64,000 nucleotides of DNA from Bacteroidota bacterium. GTDB taxonomy: Bacteria; Bacteroidota; Bacteroidia; Bacteroidales; Bacteroidaceae. Under the pieces are notes generated by a model, which searched no databases, had not been told where the DNA came from, and saw only the letters and a list, made by a program, of their open reading frames with translations. The stretch is from positions 1 to 64,000 of the forward strand of contig JAFABV010000092.1 in NCBI GenBank assembly GCA_023425865.1. The letters run 5' to 3'. This document shows positions 17,718-26,947 of the stretch, in pieces; positions within the stretch are counted from its first letter, which is position 1, and the number at the start of each line of letters is the position of its first letter. The position numbers and the translations under genes were made by a program.

Positions 17718-17918
17718 CTACGATGGCGTGTTGGCGCAGACCTGACGGCACAGACTCAGGCTGCAGCCGTCGACGTTGAACCCCAGGCGCCATTTGTTTG
17801 CGGGAGAATGGGGCGAGCTTGCAAAAAAGTCCATTCCAATGAGTAGGAACCACCAAGAGGCCCAACCGCAGTGTCGGAACAGCCTGTTACCTTGTTGTAT
17901 CGCTTCTTTCAATATCAT
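17718..17918 (-). CDS. Possible small protein at the head of the efflux operon
   Basis: 66 codons, unrecognised. Begins MILKEAIQQGNRLFRHC and has a hydrophobic stretch about 18-32 (GWASWWFLLIGMDFF), with four Cys in all. It starts 27 bases after a good -7 box and ends 31 bases before the PAP2 start, which is where a first operon gene should be. Without the position I would have dismissed it, so it may simply be 5' leader RNA. Confidence 0.35.
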   Translation of the reverse strand: MILKEAIQQGNRLFRHCGWASWWFLLIGMDFFASSPHSPANKWRLGFNVDGCSLSLCRQVCANTPS

Positions 17919-17944
17919 GACCTGTGCTGGTTATAATGTCGATG

Positions 17945-17952
17945 CAAAGGTA
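17945..17952 (-). promoter_or_regulatory. -7 box (TACCTTTG) for the PAP2-efflux operon
   Basis: Minus-strand TAnnTTTG match upstream of the 66-codon ORF and PAP2. No -33 TTG at 17-23 bases. Confidence 0.5.
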
Positions 17953-18091
17953 TCAAGCGATTTTGTATGAATTCTGGAGATTGGTATGCGCAAAGGTTAA
18001 GGAAATGTCAACGGAGTATAAAAATATTGGAGACAATCTGGATTTGCGTGTATCGCGTGTAAAAATGTATCTCGATTTGGAAAAATGACAC

Positions 18092-18099
18092 TACTTTTG
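18092..18099 (+). promoter_or_regulatory. -7 box (TACTTTTG) before the EamA gene
   Basis: TAnnTTTG match 14 bases before the ATG at 18113. An upstream TTTG (18076-18079) is only 12 bases away, too close for the usual spacing. Confidence 0.45.
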
Positions 18100-18112
18100 T
18101 AGTCTTAAATCG

Positions 18113-18532
18113 ATGAAGATGTGGAAATATTATGCTTTTCTTTCGGCACTCTTTGCCGCCGCCACAGCTATCTTCGCTAAGCTGGGCGTTCAGACGGTCA
18201 ACTCGAATTTGGCCACTGCCATCCGAACTACCATCATTCTGGTGCTCACATGGTCTATTGTATTATTGGGAAACCATGCTACGGAGCTGAGAGAGGTGAG
18301 TCGCGCCACCTGGCTGTTCCTGTTGCTCTCAGGAGTTTCCACTGGGCTGTCTTGGTTGTTCTATTTTAAGGCCTTGCAGGTGGGTGATGTCTCCAGGGTG
18401 GCTTCTGTCGATAAGCTCAGCATAGTGCTCACCCTTGTGTTGGCTTTTGTCTTTCTTCACGAACAGATGAGTATAAAGGTACTGATCGGTGCCGTGCTGA
18501 TAGCCGCGGGCAGTATCCTCATGGTGGTGTGA
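18113..18532 (+). CDS. Single-domain EamA (DMT) membrane transporter
   Basis: 139 aa with about five hydrophobic helices: YAFLSALFAAATAIFAKLGV, TAIRTTIILVLTWSIVLL, TWLFLLLSGVSTGLSWLFYF, and two C-terminal ones (IVLTLVLAFVFLHE, VLIGAVLIAAGSILMVV). It is one EamA repeat, half the length of the 10-TM permeases. Such proteins are thought to pair as dimers. The substrate is unknown. Convergent with the lipid kinase gene, with 136 bases between the stops. Confidence 0.88.
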   Translation: MKMWKYYAFLSALFAAATAIFAKLGVQTVNSNLATAIRTTIILVLTWSIVLLGNHATELREVSRATWLFLLLSGVSTGLSWLFYFKALQVGDVSRVASVDKLSIVLTLVLAFVFLHEQMSIKVLIGAVLIAAGSILMVV

Positions 18533-18668
18533 AGAAAACTATGGGCGATGCTCCCGCTCACCCCGCTTCGGTCATTCGCCGACAGTTTTTTTTCTTCATT
18601 TATGGGGTGCTTCATGAATCTGGGCGGGCGCCAGATTGTTGGTACAGGTTCATAGTGATAGAGAAAGC

Positions 18669-19715
18669 CTACGATATGCCCGGCAGGTTTTGCTCAATCT
18701 TCTTCTGGATGAGTTTGGTCAGCGCTATACCCCGGCGGGTATGCTTAAAGAAGTCGTCGCGCACCTCGGTCATCTGGTTGAACAATTCCGCGGCGGCTGT
18801 CTGTATCATGTTAGGTTTGCGTGCGCGCTTGTCGCCGAATGGGTTGACCACGATGTTGATGCCCTTCTCGATGATACGAATGTCGATGTCGGCGCCCGTC
18901 ATCACAGGGTCTCCGTCGTAATGGATCACGCCCGGCCCTGAGCGGTGAATGTGCAGGCTCTGGGTTTTGAAGCACTTGATCTTTGAACTTTTGTCCAAGG
19001 TCTTGCTAAACATATCGATGGCTATCTCTGGCGCTTCGATGACATCAAAGGGTTCCATGATGATGACATCCATCAGTCCGTCGCTCATCGACGCCTGGGG
19101 AGCAATGTAGGCGTTGTTGCCATACTGCGAGGCATTGGCACACGAAATGAGGAAAGCTTTGTAGTGCGACGTCTCGCTATCGGTCTGAATCTCGTAAGTC
19201 TCAGGTTGATAGCGCACCCCCTCTTCAAGAATCTTCTGCAGATAGGTGATGGCGCCCCGCTTTCCAGCCTCTGCAAACTTCATGCTGACAAAGGCGTCGA
19301 AGCCCATGCCGCAGGTGCAGAAAAACGGAAAGTCGTTGATGATACCATAGTCGAGGGTTTGTATGTCGGCCTCGTTGAGCACCTCGATGCATTTCCTGAT
19401 ATTCATGGGTAGCAGCAGATGCCGAGCAAGGCCATTGCCAGAGCCGCAAGGAATGATGCCGAGGGCAGTGTTGGTATGAACCAGTGCGCGCGCCACCTCG
19501 TTCACCGTGCCGTCTCCGCCCACTGCCACCACGATGTCTGCTCCGTTTGCCACTGCCTGCTGGGCCAGTTCTGTAGCGTGCCCGGCATGCGTCGTCTCCT
19601 TGATCTCAAAGTCAAATCGACTGTGATCAAGGTATTTATCAATGGCGGTGGGGAGAGTCCTCTTGCGTGATGTACCAGATATAGGGTTGATGATGAAGAG
19701 GATGCTTCTTTTCAT
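18669..19715 (-). CDS. Diacylglycerol/sphingosine-type lipid kinase (DAGK_cat family)
   Basis: 348 aa from the ATG giving MKRSILFIINPISG; an ATG four codons upstream is possible. Nucleotide-binding DAGK catalytic motifs: IINPISGTS, VVAVGGDGTVNEVARAL (the GGDGT signature) and IIPCGSGNGLARHL. A YegS/LCB5-like second domain follows (GFDAFVSMKFAEA, YIAPQASMSDGLMDVI, IHYDGDPV). It phosphorylates a lipid, either diacylglycerol or a sphingoid base. The divergent neighbour is serine palmitoyltransferase, so a role in bacterial sphingolipid metabolism is plausible. A positively charged C-terminal tail (about 305-348) is extra to the family core. Confidence 0.92.
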   Translation of the reverse strand: MKRSILFIINPISGTSRKRTLPTAIDKYLDHSRFDFEIKETTHAGHATELAQQAVANGADIVVAVGGDGTVNEVARALVHTNTALGIIPCGSGNGLARHLLLPMNIRKCIEVLNEADIQTLDYGIINDFPFFCTCGMGFDAFVSMKFAEAGKRGAITYLQKILEEGVRYQPETYEIQTDSETSHYKAFLISCANASQYGNNAYIAPQASMSDGLMDVIIMEPFDVIEAPEIAIDMFSKTLDKSSKIKCFKTQSLHIHRSGPGVIHYDGDPVMTGADIDIRIIEKGINIVVNPFGDKRARKPNMIQTAAAELFNQMTEVRDDFFKHTRRGIALTKLIQKKIEQNLPGIS

Positions 19716-19836
19716 AGCAACATACATTTGTCGTACAAAATTAATGGTTTTTTTATGGATTAACTATTTTACCTGCATAATTTTTCTGCTTTTGACGATT
19801 TCTAACAATTTTGTATGCGGTCTGAGTTCTTTTTAG

Positions 19837-19844
19837 TAACTTTG
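19837..19844 (+). promoter_or_regulatory. Promoter of the serine palmitoyltransferase gene
   Basis: -7 box TAACTTTG with a -33 TTTG at 19810-19813, 23 bases apart. The ATG follows 44 bases downstream. Confidence 0.6.
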
Positions 19845-19888
19845 CAGCCTAAATAAAAATTATCGTAGTTTTCTACACCTATTTTAAA

Positions 19889-21076
19889 ATGGGACAGTTA
19901 CAAGAAAGATACAAAAGCTATCGGTTGCCTCAGGAATATATGGAGGCAGGTGTTTACCCCTATTTCAGAGAAATAACCAGTAAGCAAGGACCTGAGGTGA
20001 CGATGGGTGGCCACCCCGTTCTTATGTTTGGCAGTAACGCCTATACTGGACTGACGGGTGACGACCGTGTTATCAATGCCGCTAAGGAGGCTCTGGTCAA
20101 ATATGGCTCAGGGTGTGCCGGCAGCCGATTCCTCAATGGTACGCTTGACATCCACGTACAGTTGGAGAAAGAACTGGCGGCCTTTGAAGAAAAGGATGAC
20201 TGCTTATGTTTCTCTACGGGCTTCTCCGTAAACTCTGGTGTGATTCCTGCTGTTGTAGGTCGTGGTGACTATATCATCTGTGACGATCGTGACCATGCTT
20301 CTATCGTTGATGGCCGCCGTCTGAGTTTTGCGACGCAGTTGCATTACAAGCACAATGACATGGCCGATTTGGAGCGTGTGCTTCAGAAACTGCCTCAGGA
20401 AGCCGTGAAGCTCATCGTTGTAGACGGTGTATTCTCTATGGAGGGCGATTTGGCCAATCTTCCTGAAATCATCAATCTCAAGCACAAGTACAATTGCTCG
20501 GTGATGGTTGACGAGGCCCATGGTTTGGGCGTGTTCGGCAAGGATGGCCGTGGTGTGTGCCACCATTTCGGACTTCAGGATGAGGTAGACCTTATCATGG
20601 GTACCTTCTCCAAGAGTTTGGCTTCTATCGGCGGCTTCATTGCTGGCGACGCCGACACCATTAATTTCCTGCGTCATACCTGCCGCACCTATATTTTCTC
20701 GGCGAGCGACACTCCCGCTGCCACGGCGGCAGCCATGGAGGCCCTCCACATTATTCAGCAAGAGCCTGAGCGCATTGAGCGTTTGTGGGAGGTGACGCGC
20801 TATGCCTTGAAGCGTTTCCGCGAGGAAGGCTTTGAGATTGGCGAGACCGAGAGCCCCATCATTCCGCTCTACGTGCGTGATGTCGAAAAGACGTTTAAGG
20901 TGACTAAGCTGGCATTCGACGCGGGTGTCTTCATCAACCCTGTAATCCCGCCCGCATGTGCCCCACAAGACACCCTCGTGCGTTTTGCGTTGATGGCTTC
21001 ACACAGCATTGAGCAGGTGGAACGTGGTGTGCAGATCATGAAGAAGATCTTTGTGGAAGAGGGCATCATCAAGTAA
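19889..21076 (+). CDS. spt: Serine palmitoyltransferase (sphingolipid synthesis)
   Basis: 395 aa, the usual bacterial SPT length. PLP-dependent alpha-oxoamine synthase that condenses L-serine with palmitoyl-CoA to 3-ketodihydrosphingosine in the cytoplasm. Seen: FGSNAYTGLTGDDRV (substrate site), GSGCAGSRFLNGTLDIHVQLE, FSTGFSVNSGVI, DDRDHASIVDG (His136 stacking on PLP), VMVDEAHGLGVFG (Asp208, His211), and the Schiff-base lysine Lys242 in GTFSKSLASIGGF. The first 15 residues match the Bacteroidetes Spt opening. KBL/BioF share the fold, but no threonine or biotin operon is nearby, and the divergent lipid kinase supports Spt. Own promoter and a terminator downstream. Confidence 0.9.
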   Translation: MGQLQERYKSYRLPQEYMEAGVYPYFREITSKQGPEVTMGGHPVLMFGSNAYTGLTGDDRVINAAKEALVKYGSGCAGSRFLNGTLDIHVQLEKELAAFEEKDDCLCFSTGFSVNSGVIPAVVGRGDYIICDDRDHASIVDGRRLSFATQLHYKHNDMADLERVLQKLPQEAVKLIVVDGVFSMEGDLANLPEIINLKHKYNCSVMVDEAHGLGVFGKDGRGVCHHFGLQDEVDLIMGTFSKSLASIGGFIAGDADTINFLRHTCRTYIFSASDTPAATAAAMEALHIIQQEPERIERLWEVTRYALKRFREEGFEIGETESPIIPLYVRDVEKTFKVTKLAFDAGVFINPVIPPACAPQDTLVRFALMASHSIEQVERGVQIMKKIFVEEGIIK

Positions 21077-21100
21077 GACTGTTATCAGTGACATGATATA

Positions 21101-21141
21101 AACATTCGCCTCCGCATGAAGTGGGGGTGAATGTTTTTTTT
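21101..21141 (+). terminator. Rho-independent terminator after spt
   Basis: AACATTCGCC pairs with GGTGAATGTT (one G-T pair), followed by eight T. Starts 24 bases after the spt stop. Confidence 0.8.
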
Positions 21142-21543
21142 GTTGGTGCGGAAGGCTGCTATTGCCCGTCGTTTGCCGTTGCGTGGAGATATGTTCTATC
21201 TGTAGCGCATCGCGGTGCGGGTGCGGTGCCATCGGTTGGTCGACGGTCTGGAGCCCTCTTGTCCGCCGTGCAACCCATGCGTTGGGCAGCCGCATGCGGT
21301 CATGGATGATGGTTTGCCACAAAATGCAGAAAGTCCCGACATTGTTAGTGAGATGGGCGTGTATGTTATTGTTTGATACTTAAAAGGTCAACATTGTACC
21401 ATTAAAAGACAATAAATACATAGAATTTCTGAAAAAAGTTTTATATTTTTGCATACGATACCCCGAGCGGGTGGTCATGATAACCCATAGACCGGTTACA
21501 AATGCGATAGATCTTAAACCATTACAACTCCCTAACGTTCAAC
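21142..21543. other. Intergenic region before the first GH3 gene
   Basis: GC-rich to about 21330, then AT-rich with the GH3 promoter box at 21444. No gene recognised. Confidence 0.5.
21444..21451 (+). promoter_or_regulatory. -7 box (TATTTTTG) before the GH3 gene
   Basis: TAnnTTTG match 92 bases before the ATG at 21544. No clear -33 element. Confidence 0.45.
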
Positions 21544-23871
21544 ATGAGAAAATTATTTGCAACACTGACGGCTGCCGCGCTGGCTTGCGGCGGTTTTGCG
21601 CAAAACGTCATGAAGCCAGCTATTCCTGCAGATCCAACGGTTGAGCAGAACATTCAAAAGATGCTCAGCAAGATGTCGCTCGACGAGAAAATAGGTCAGA
21701 TGCTGGAGCTTAACATCGACATTTTTGGAGAAACCGACGCTAACGGTGTATGGCATATCAACGAGCAGAAACTCGACACCACGATCAGCAAGTATAAGAT
21801 AGGGTCGGTGCTCAACGCGCCGGCCACGCGTGCCGGCACGGTGAAGCAGTGGCAGACCTGGATACCACTTATACAGAAACTGTCGATGAAGCACATAGGC
21901 ATACCCTCTATTTATGGTTTGGACAATAATCACGGCGTGACCTATATTCAGGGTGGAACGATCTTCCCTCAGCCCATCAATCTGGCGGCATCGTTTAATA
22001 CAGCGTTGGCCACAACCATGGCACAGGTGACCGCCTACGAAAGTCGCGCGGCTAACTGTCCGTGGGTGTACAATCCCACCATCGACCTTGGTCGCGACCC
22101 GCGTTGGCCACGCATCTGGGAGAGCTATGGCGAAGACGCCGTTGTCAACAGCAGAATGGTGGAGGCCGCTATACGTGGCTATCAGGGTGATGACCTCAAC
22201 CATTTGGGTAAATACCATGTGGCAACGTCGGTGAAACACTATTTTGCCTACGGCGCCCCCTTCTCGGGTAAGGACCGTACGCCTGCCTACCTCTCCCCGC
22301 AGGTGCTGCGTGAGAAATATTTCGCGCCTTTCAAGGCTGCTATTCAGGCAGGTGCCCTGACCATCATGGTCAACTCTGCCAGCATCAACGGGGTGCCCAT
22401 GCACGCCAGCTACCAGTATCTTACGCAATGGCTGAAAGAAGACCTTAACTGGGACGGCATGATTGTAACCGACTGGGCCGACATCAATAACCTCTATCAG
22501 CGCGAGCGCGTGGCCAAGGACAAGAAAGACGCCATTCGCATGGCCATCAACGCTGGCGTGGATATGAGCATGGATCCGTATAGTGTCGATTTTGCCGTCC
22601 TGCTCAAGCAACTCGTACAGGAGGGTAAGGTGAAGCAGAGCCGTATAGACGATGCCGTGAGCCGTATACTGCGCGTGAAGTATCGCTTGGGACTCTTTGA
22701 CAATCCCAACACCGGCGGTAAGGGTTATGAGAAGTTTGGCTCTAAGGAGTTTGCCGAAAAGGCCCTGCGTGCCGCCGAGGAAGCCGAGGTGTTGCTGAAG
22801 AACGAGGGCAATATCCTGCCGCTTGCCAAGGGAAAGAAAATATTGCTTACCGGGCCCAACGCCAACCAGATGCGCTGTCTGAACGGTGGATGGACCTATA
22901 GCTGGCAGGGCTCCAAGGTGGAAGACCTGGCCGAACAGTACAACACGATATATGAGGCTCTGTGTAACAAGTATGGCAAGGAGAACGTGATACTCGAACA
23001 AGGTGTTACCTACAATGAGCAGGGCAACTATTGGGAAGAGAACACGCCGCAAATCTCCAAGGCCGTCGCCGCTGCTCAGCAGGCTGATGTTATCGTGGCT
23101 TGTATCGGCGAAAACTCTTATTGTGAGACGCCGGGCAACCTCACTGACCTCAATCTCTCGACAAATCAGAAAGACCTTGTCAAGGCGTTAGCCCAAACGG
23201 GCAAGCCTATTATAATGGTGCTCAACGAGGGGCGCCCACGCATCATCGCCGATATAGAGCCCTTGGCCAAGGCCGTGGTCAATATTCTGCTGCCGGGTAA
23301 CTACGGTGGTGACGCCTTGGCCAACCTATTGGCGGGTGACGCCAACTTCTCAGCCAAGATGCCTTACACCTATCCAAAAGAAATCAACACGCTGATCAAC
23401 TACGACTACAAGGTGAGCGAAGAGGTGAGCACCATGGCGGGCGCCTACGATTATGACGCCAAGGTAACGCAGCAGTGGCCTTTCGGTTATGGTTTGAGTT
23501 ACACCACCTTTACTTACAGCAACCTGCGGGTAGATAAGTCTAACTTTTCTGCCGACGACAAGATCACCGTGTCTGTCGATGTAAGAAATGCAGGTCATGT
23601 GGCGGGCAAAGAGGCTGTATTGCTCTACAGCAGCGACCTCATCGCGTCGCTGGTTCCCGATAGCCGTCGTCTGCGCGCATTCCAGAAGATAGAGCTGCAG
23701 CCGGGCGAGACAAAGACCGTTACCTTTACCCTGCCTGCCAGCGACCTGGCCTTCGTGGGTGAAGACGGCAAATGGGTCATTGAAGAGGGCGAATTTGTCT
23801 TCACCGCGGGCAACCAGAACCTGAAGGTGAACTGCACAAACACTAAGAAGTGGGACACGCCTAACATTTAG
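21544..23871 (+). CDS. GH3 beta-glucosidase-like glycoside hydrolase (1)
   Basis: 775 aa, secreted or periplasmic (signal peptide ending GGFAQ). Domain order: TIM-barrel (about 30-385) with the nucleophile Asp310 in [10 protein letters not shown] and the KHY motif [12 protein letters not shown]; alpha/beta sandwich (about 400-600) with [12 protein letters not shown] and the [13 protein letters not shown] loop; fibronectin-III-like domain (about 660-765) with [20 protein letters not shown]. It removes non-reducing beta-linked sugars, probably glucose or xylose. The linkage is not decidable. It is monocistronic, with its own promoter, and lies next to the DUF6377 regulator and the carbohydrate operon. 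Confidence 0.93.
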   Translation: MRKLFATLTAAALACGGFAQNVMKPAIPADPTVEQNIQKMLSKMSLDEKIGQMLELNIDIFGETDANGVWHINEQKLDTTISKYKIGSVLNAPATRAGTVKQWQTWIPLIQKLSMKHIGIPSIYGLDNNHGVTYIQGGTIFPQPINLAASFNTALATTMAQVTAYESRAANCPWVYNPTIDLGRDPRWPRIWESYGEDAVVNSRMVEAAIRGYQGDDLNHLGKYHVATSVKHYFAYGAPFSGKDRTPAYLSPQVLREKYFAPFKAAIQAGALTIMVNSASINGVPMHASYQYLTQWLKEDLNWDGMIVTDWADINNLYQRERVAKDKKDAIRMAINAGVDMSMDPYSVDFAVLLKQLVQEGKVKQSRIDDAVSRILRVKYRLGLFDNPNTGGKGYEKFGSKEFAEKALRAAEEAEVLLKNEGNILPLAKGKKILLTGPNANQMRCLNGGWTYSWQGSKVEDLAEQYNTIYEALCNKYGKENVILEQGVTYNEQGNYWEENTPQISKAVAAAQQADVIVACIGENSYCETPGNLTDLNLSTNQKDLVKALAQTGKPIIMVLNEGRPRIIADIEPLAKAVVNILLPGNYGGDALANLLAGDANFSAKMPYTYPKEINTLINYDYKVSEEVSTMAGAYDYDAKVTQQWPFGYGLSYTTFTYSNLRVDKSNFSADDKITVSVDVRNAGHVAGKEAVLLYSSDLIASLVPDSRRLRAFQKIELQPGETKTVTFTLPASDLAFVGEDGKWVIEEGEFVFTAGNQNLKVNCTNTKKWDTPNI

Positions 23872-24429
23872 TCCGACCGACCCTTATGATGATTTCTTAG
23901 CGCCACGTGCCGCGCTATCACACGAAGCCATTGCCAGTGAGTTGTTGATTGACCGCCGGCAATGGCTTCTTCGGTGTGTCGGACATGACACTGACCTAAC
24001 TGATTTGAAATCCAGTCGCGGGTATTTGCGCCAAGCAAAACGAATGACAAGGTTGGGCAGGTACGGCCAGTGTGGCATTTCCGTATTCAACTACCTTCAA
24101 TGATGATATGCAAATAGAAGAAATAGACCTTTGATAGTTACTTTTTCTCGTAACAACAAAGGTAACTAAAAGGGCTTCAAGAGACACGTGCGAAGTCCTC
24201 AGAATTGGGGGGCGCGTGTAATATACACCTATAGAAGAGGAGCCCTGCGCCGCAATTTTACTCCATTTGAAAAACGTTTTAGCGGCACAACAGTAGGGTA
24301 TAAACGCTTATGATTAGCATTTATCCAATGTTATTAAAAGTTGTGCGAGGCAGTAATATTTTGATAAATAATTTGTCGCTTTGCCTATTTTGGGCTAATT
24401 TTACAGCGATAAAGCGTTTTTAAGCATAC
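23872..24429. other. Intergenic region with a hairpin after GH3 (1)
   Basis: 558 bases. A perfect 12-bp stem GAAGCCATTGCC (23924-23935) / GGCAATGGCTTC (23958-23969), flanked by further partial pairing, lies 52 bases after the GH3 stop. It may be a terminator, though it lacks a T-run. The rest is AT-rich upstream DNA of the regulator, with no gene seen. Confidence 0.55.
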
Positions 24430-26070
24430 ATGGTAAGAGCTATTCTATTGCTGTTTGCGTTGGTTTGGAGCGTCAGTTCGACAGCACAGCACTTTGATCT
24501 TGACAAAGATTTGGCACAACTCGACTCCGTAGTGGAGCGTTATGATTTGTACATAGCTGACAAGGAAAAGGAAATAGCTGAGTACAAAGAAAGCAGTGGA
24601 CTGTTGGTTGCGGCAAGCGACCAATACCACTACGCTCGCCAACTATACAACCTCTACCTGAAATTGGATGCCGACTCTGCCCTGAAATATGCCCAGCGCA
24701 GTCTTGCAATAGCCAAGAAAAACGGCATGACCACCGAGCTCACCCTTTCGCAAATAGATTTGGCGACCATCTATGTATTTAGGGGTGATATGTTCCAGGC
24801 CAACCAATTGCTTGTCCAGTTGGGTGATATAGAATCGCTCGACGCCCATTTACAGTCTAAGCTCGCCATTGCGATTATTGAGTTCAACGTACGTATCAAC
24901 TATGCTGAGTCGTTGGCGCGAACACCATCTTATTGTAAGAAGATGAGACAGTTGTGGAATCGATATAGTAAATATCTTGCCACCGACTCGTGGCTTTATT
25001 ATTACTATGAAGAGATGGTCACTCGGGAAGCCAGTCAAAGGTTGCTGATGAAGATCGCGAACAGTTCGCCCAAGCCGTCGATTCAAGCGGCTATGATGTA
25101 CTCGGTATTGTCGCAGTCGTGTTTAGATGAAAAGAAGGAGAACGCCTATTATCATTACCTTATCCTCTCTGCCATAAACGATATCAAGTCTGCCAACCGC
25201 GAAGCCATGTCGATGGTACGTATCTTACAGGCACCATTCATCAACAAAGACAGCAGAAGGGCGGCGAAGTACGCTATGCTTTGCACCGATAATGCCAAGA
25301 ACTACAATGATAAGTGGCGCAGCATTGACATTGTTGCCGCCCATTCCATTATCACGGGGCAGTATGAAAAGAAACTTGAGAATCGTGAGCTCACCATGCG
25401 CATTATCATAGGCCTGCTCGTTTTAGCTGTGGTGATGATTTGTTTGCTGCTCTATCACGTTCTCAAACAACGAAGGAGGGATGTGGAGCTTATCACACAA
25501 GTGAGGAACATGAACCAGGCACTGCAGGAGATGGTGAAGCATGAGCAGCAAATGAAAGCTCAACTTAAAGACAACAACCAGCGACTGGAGAATGAGATTC
25601 AACTACGCAACACCAACTTTATTGAGGTGTACCAGTTGGTGTCGCAATACATCAACGACGTGAAGGAATTCAAGAAAACCACCTTCAACCTCATCACCAC
25701 CGGGAAGATAGAGAAAGCGCGCAACGCATTGGCTTCTACAGCCGACACTGAGGTATACAAGCACAATTTCTACAAGCAGTTCGATCAAGCGTTCCTCACT
25801 ACACACCCTGATTTTATCGACAAGTTGAACAGTCTGTTGTTGCCTGAGCATCAAATGACTTTACCGCCATCGGGAGAACTGTCGCCCGAACTGCGCATCT
25901 ATGCCCTGGTTAGCATTGGCATCAGCGATAGTGTTTCGATCTCCAATTTCTTACACTATTCGCCACAGACGGTTTACAATTACCGGTTGCGTATGCGCAA
26001 TAAAGCCATCATTTCCAAGCACGACTTTGCCGAGACAGTGGCACAGTTTTATTCTAAAGCCGATGTTTGA
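24430..26070 (+). CDS. DUF6377-type regulator (TPR, TM, coiled coil, HTH)
   Basis: 546 aa. Signal-like N-terminus (MVRAILLLFALVWSVSSTAQ). TPR-like helices about 55-310 (ARQLYNLYLKLDADSALKYA; LDEKKENAYYHYLILSAIND). One membrane helix about 326-345 (IIIGLLVLAVVMICLLLYHV). A coiled coil about 350-400 (EMVKHEQQMKAQLKDNNQRL). A C-terminal LuxR/HTH-like part about 480-546 (LSPELRIYALVSIGISDSVS, then YSPQTVYNYRLRMRNKAI). The layout is that of Bacteroidetes periplasmic-sensing, cytoplasmic-DNA-binding regulators of glycan loci. It probably controls the neighbouring glycoside hydrolase genes. Confidence 0.85.
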   Translation: MVRAILLLFALVWSVSSTAQHFDLDKDLAQLDSVVERYDLYIADKEKEIAEYKESSGLLVAASDQYHYARQLYNLYLKLDADSALKYAQRSLAIAKKNGMTTELTLSQIDLATIYVFRGDMFQANQLLVQLGDIESLDAHLQSKLAIAIIEFNVRINYAESLARTPSYCKKMRQLWNRYSKYLATDSWLYYYYEEMVTREASQRLLMKIANSSPKPSIQAAMMYSVLSQSCLDEKKENAYYHYLILSAINDIKSANREAMSMVRILQAPFINKDSRRAAKYAMLCTDNAKNYNDKWRSIDIVAAHSIITGQYEKKLENRELTMRIIIGLLVLAVVMICLLLYHVLKQRRRDVELITQVRNMNQALQEMVKHEQQMKAQLKDNNQRLENEIQLRNTNFIEVYQLVSQYINDVKEFKKTTFNLITTGKIEKARNALASTADTEVYKHNFYKQFDQAFLTTHPDFIDKLNSLLLPEHQMTLPPSGELSPELRIYALVSIGISDSVSISNFLHYSPQTVYNYRLRMRNKAIISKHDFAETVAQFYSKADV

Positions 26071-26115
26071 GATATCCAGCCGTCCATGGCTCGTTGCCTT
26101 GGACGGCACTCGCCC

Positions 26116-26123
26116 TATTGTAT
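26116..26123 (+). repeat. Left target-site duplication TATTGTAT
   Basis: Eight bases repeated exactly at 26843-26850, on the other side of the element. Confidence 0.75.
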
Positions 26124-26842
26124 TCGCGAGTTCGGGATAAGATTAGCATGCAAACAGTTCCTGGCTGTCTCTACCATCAACGTTCGCCCCTGTAAGACAG
26201 AATGTTATCACCTCTCCTGTGTCGTTGCGCAGCCAGTGTAGCTTGCCCCCCGTGGCACCAGCCCCATGTGTCTGTATCCACATACCCTCCGGGCCCTCAT
26301 GCCCAAGCCACCGTCTTGGCCACAGTTACCATCCCACACGTCGCCCCATCTCCATGCCTACGCCCAACCGTTCGCACCCAACAGCCCGATAATTCTATAT
26401 AAAACCATCCGATAGTTCTATATGAAACCATCCGATGGTTCTATATGAAACCATCATATCATTCTATATAGAAACATCCGACAACTTCGGGTTTCTCATT
26501 TAGCCCGCCCGCCCTTGCTATAGGCGCGGAGGGCACGTGAAACGGCAGCCTTAGGGCTCATCACTGCACCGTTTATCATGACTAACCCCATGGTTTACGC
26601 CTGCTTAATGGGCGGTTTACGACACACACCATACTTTACAGGTGAAATAACCGGGTACGGATTGGATAGCTTGCCCAATATGCGATTGCATGTACGAGCC
26701 GCGATACCCAGATTGCCGGCTATTGCCACACATTCCATACACCCCGCCGCGCTGTTCGGCCGTGCCGTTGGCACCATCCTGCCACAGCCTGCATGCTCAC
26801 CGAAGGCGACTGTTTGCATACTCATCTTATCCCGAACTCGCG
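26124..26842. mobile_element. Non-autonomous mobile element with 34-bp TIRs and 8-bp TSD
   Basis: About 719 bp. Left end 26125-26158 (CGCGAGTTCGGGATAAGATT...) and right end 26809-26842 are inverted copies with 2 mismatches in 34. The flanking TATTGTAT is duplicated (26116-26123, 26843-26850). The interior has a 4-unit array of 23-bp palindromes (26387-26479) and no convincing gene. The TIR length and the 8-9 bp duplication fit mobilisation by an IS256-type transposase, whose remnant lies at 46.7 kb, but the ends were not matched to a known IS. Truncated copies are at 6912 and 62292. Confidence 0.85.
26387..26479 (+). repeat. Array of four 23-bp palindromic units
   Basis: Four units like CGATGGTTCTATATGAAACCATC. 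Each core is nearly self-complementary, so the array could form serial hairpins in DNA or RNA. Confidence 0.85.
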
Positions 26843-26850
26843 TATTGTAT
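26843..26850 (+). repeat. Right target-site duplication TATTGTAT
   Basis: Second copy of the flanking 8-mer, directly abutting the right TIR. Confidence 0.75.
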
Positions 26851-26853
26851 GTT

Positions 26854-26905
26854 CAAAAAAAAAGGATGCTGCACCGCGCGCACTAAGGGCTTAACGGTGC
26901 AGCAT
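26854..26905 (-). terminator. Terminator of the carbohydrate operon
   Basis: On the minus strand, ATGCTGCACCG (26905-26895) pairs perfectly with CGGTGCAGCAT (26876-26866), followed by CC and a run of about nine T. It lies 42 bases after the stop of GH3 (2). Confidence 0.85.
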
Positions 26906-26947
26906 AACCTCAAAAACTACCTACGTAGAGGAATAGCGAGTGGGCGC

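Noticed and set aside
21553..23052. Long (499-codon) minus-strand ORF opposite GH3 (1)
   Set aside because: Antisense to a clear glycoside hydrolase; its existence follows from GC-rich codon use. No domains or start signals.
26595..26825. 76-codon minus-strand ORF inside the 26-kb element
   Set aside because: The equivalent region is deleted in the 62-kb copy, and the composition is not protein-like. No start signal or family pattern.
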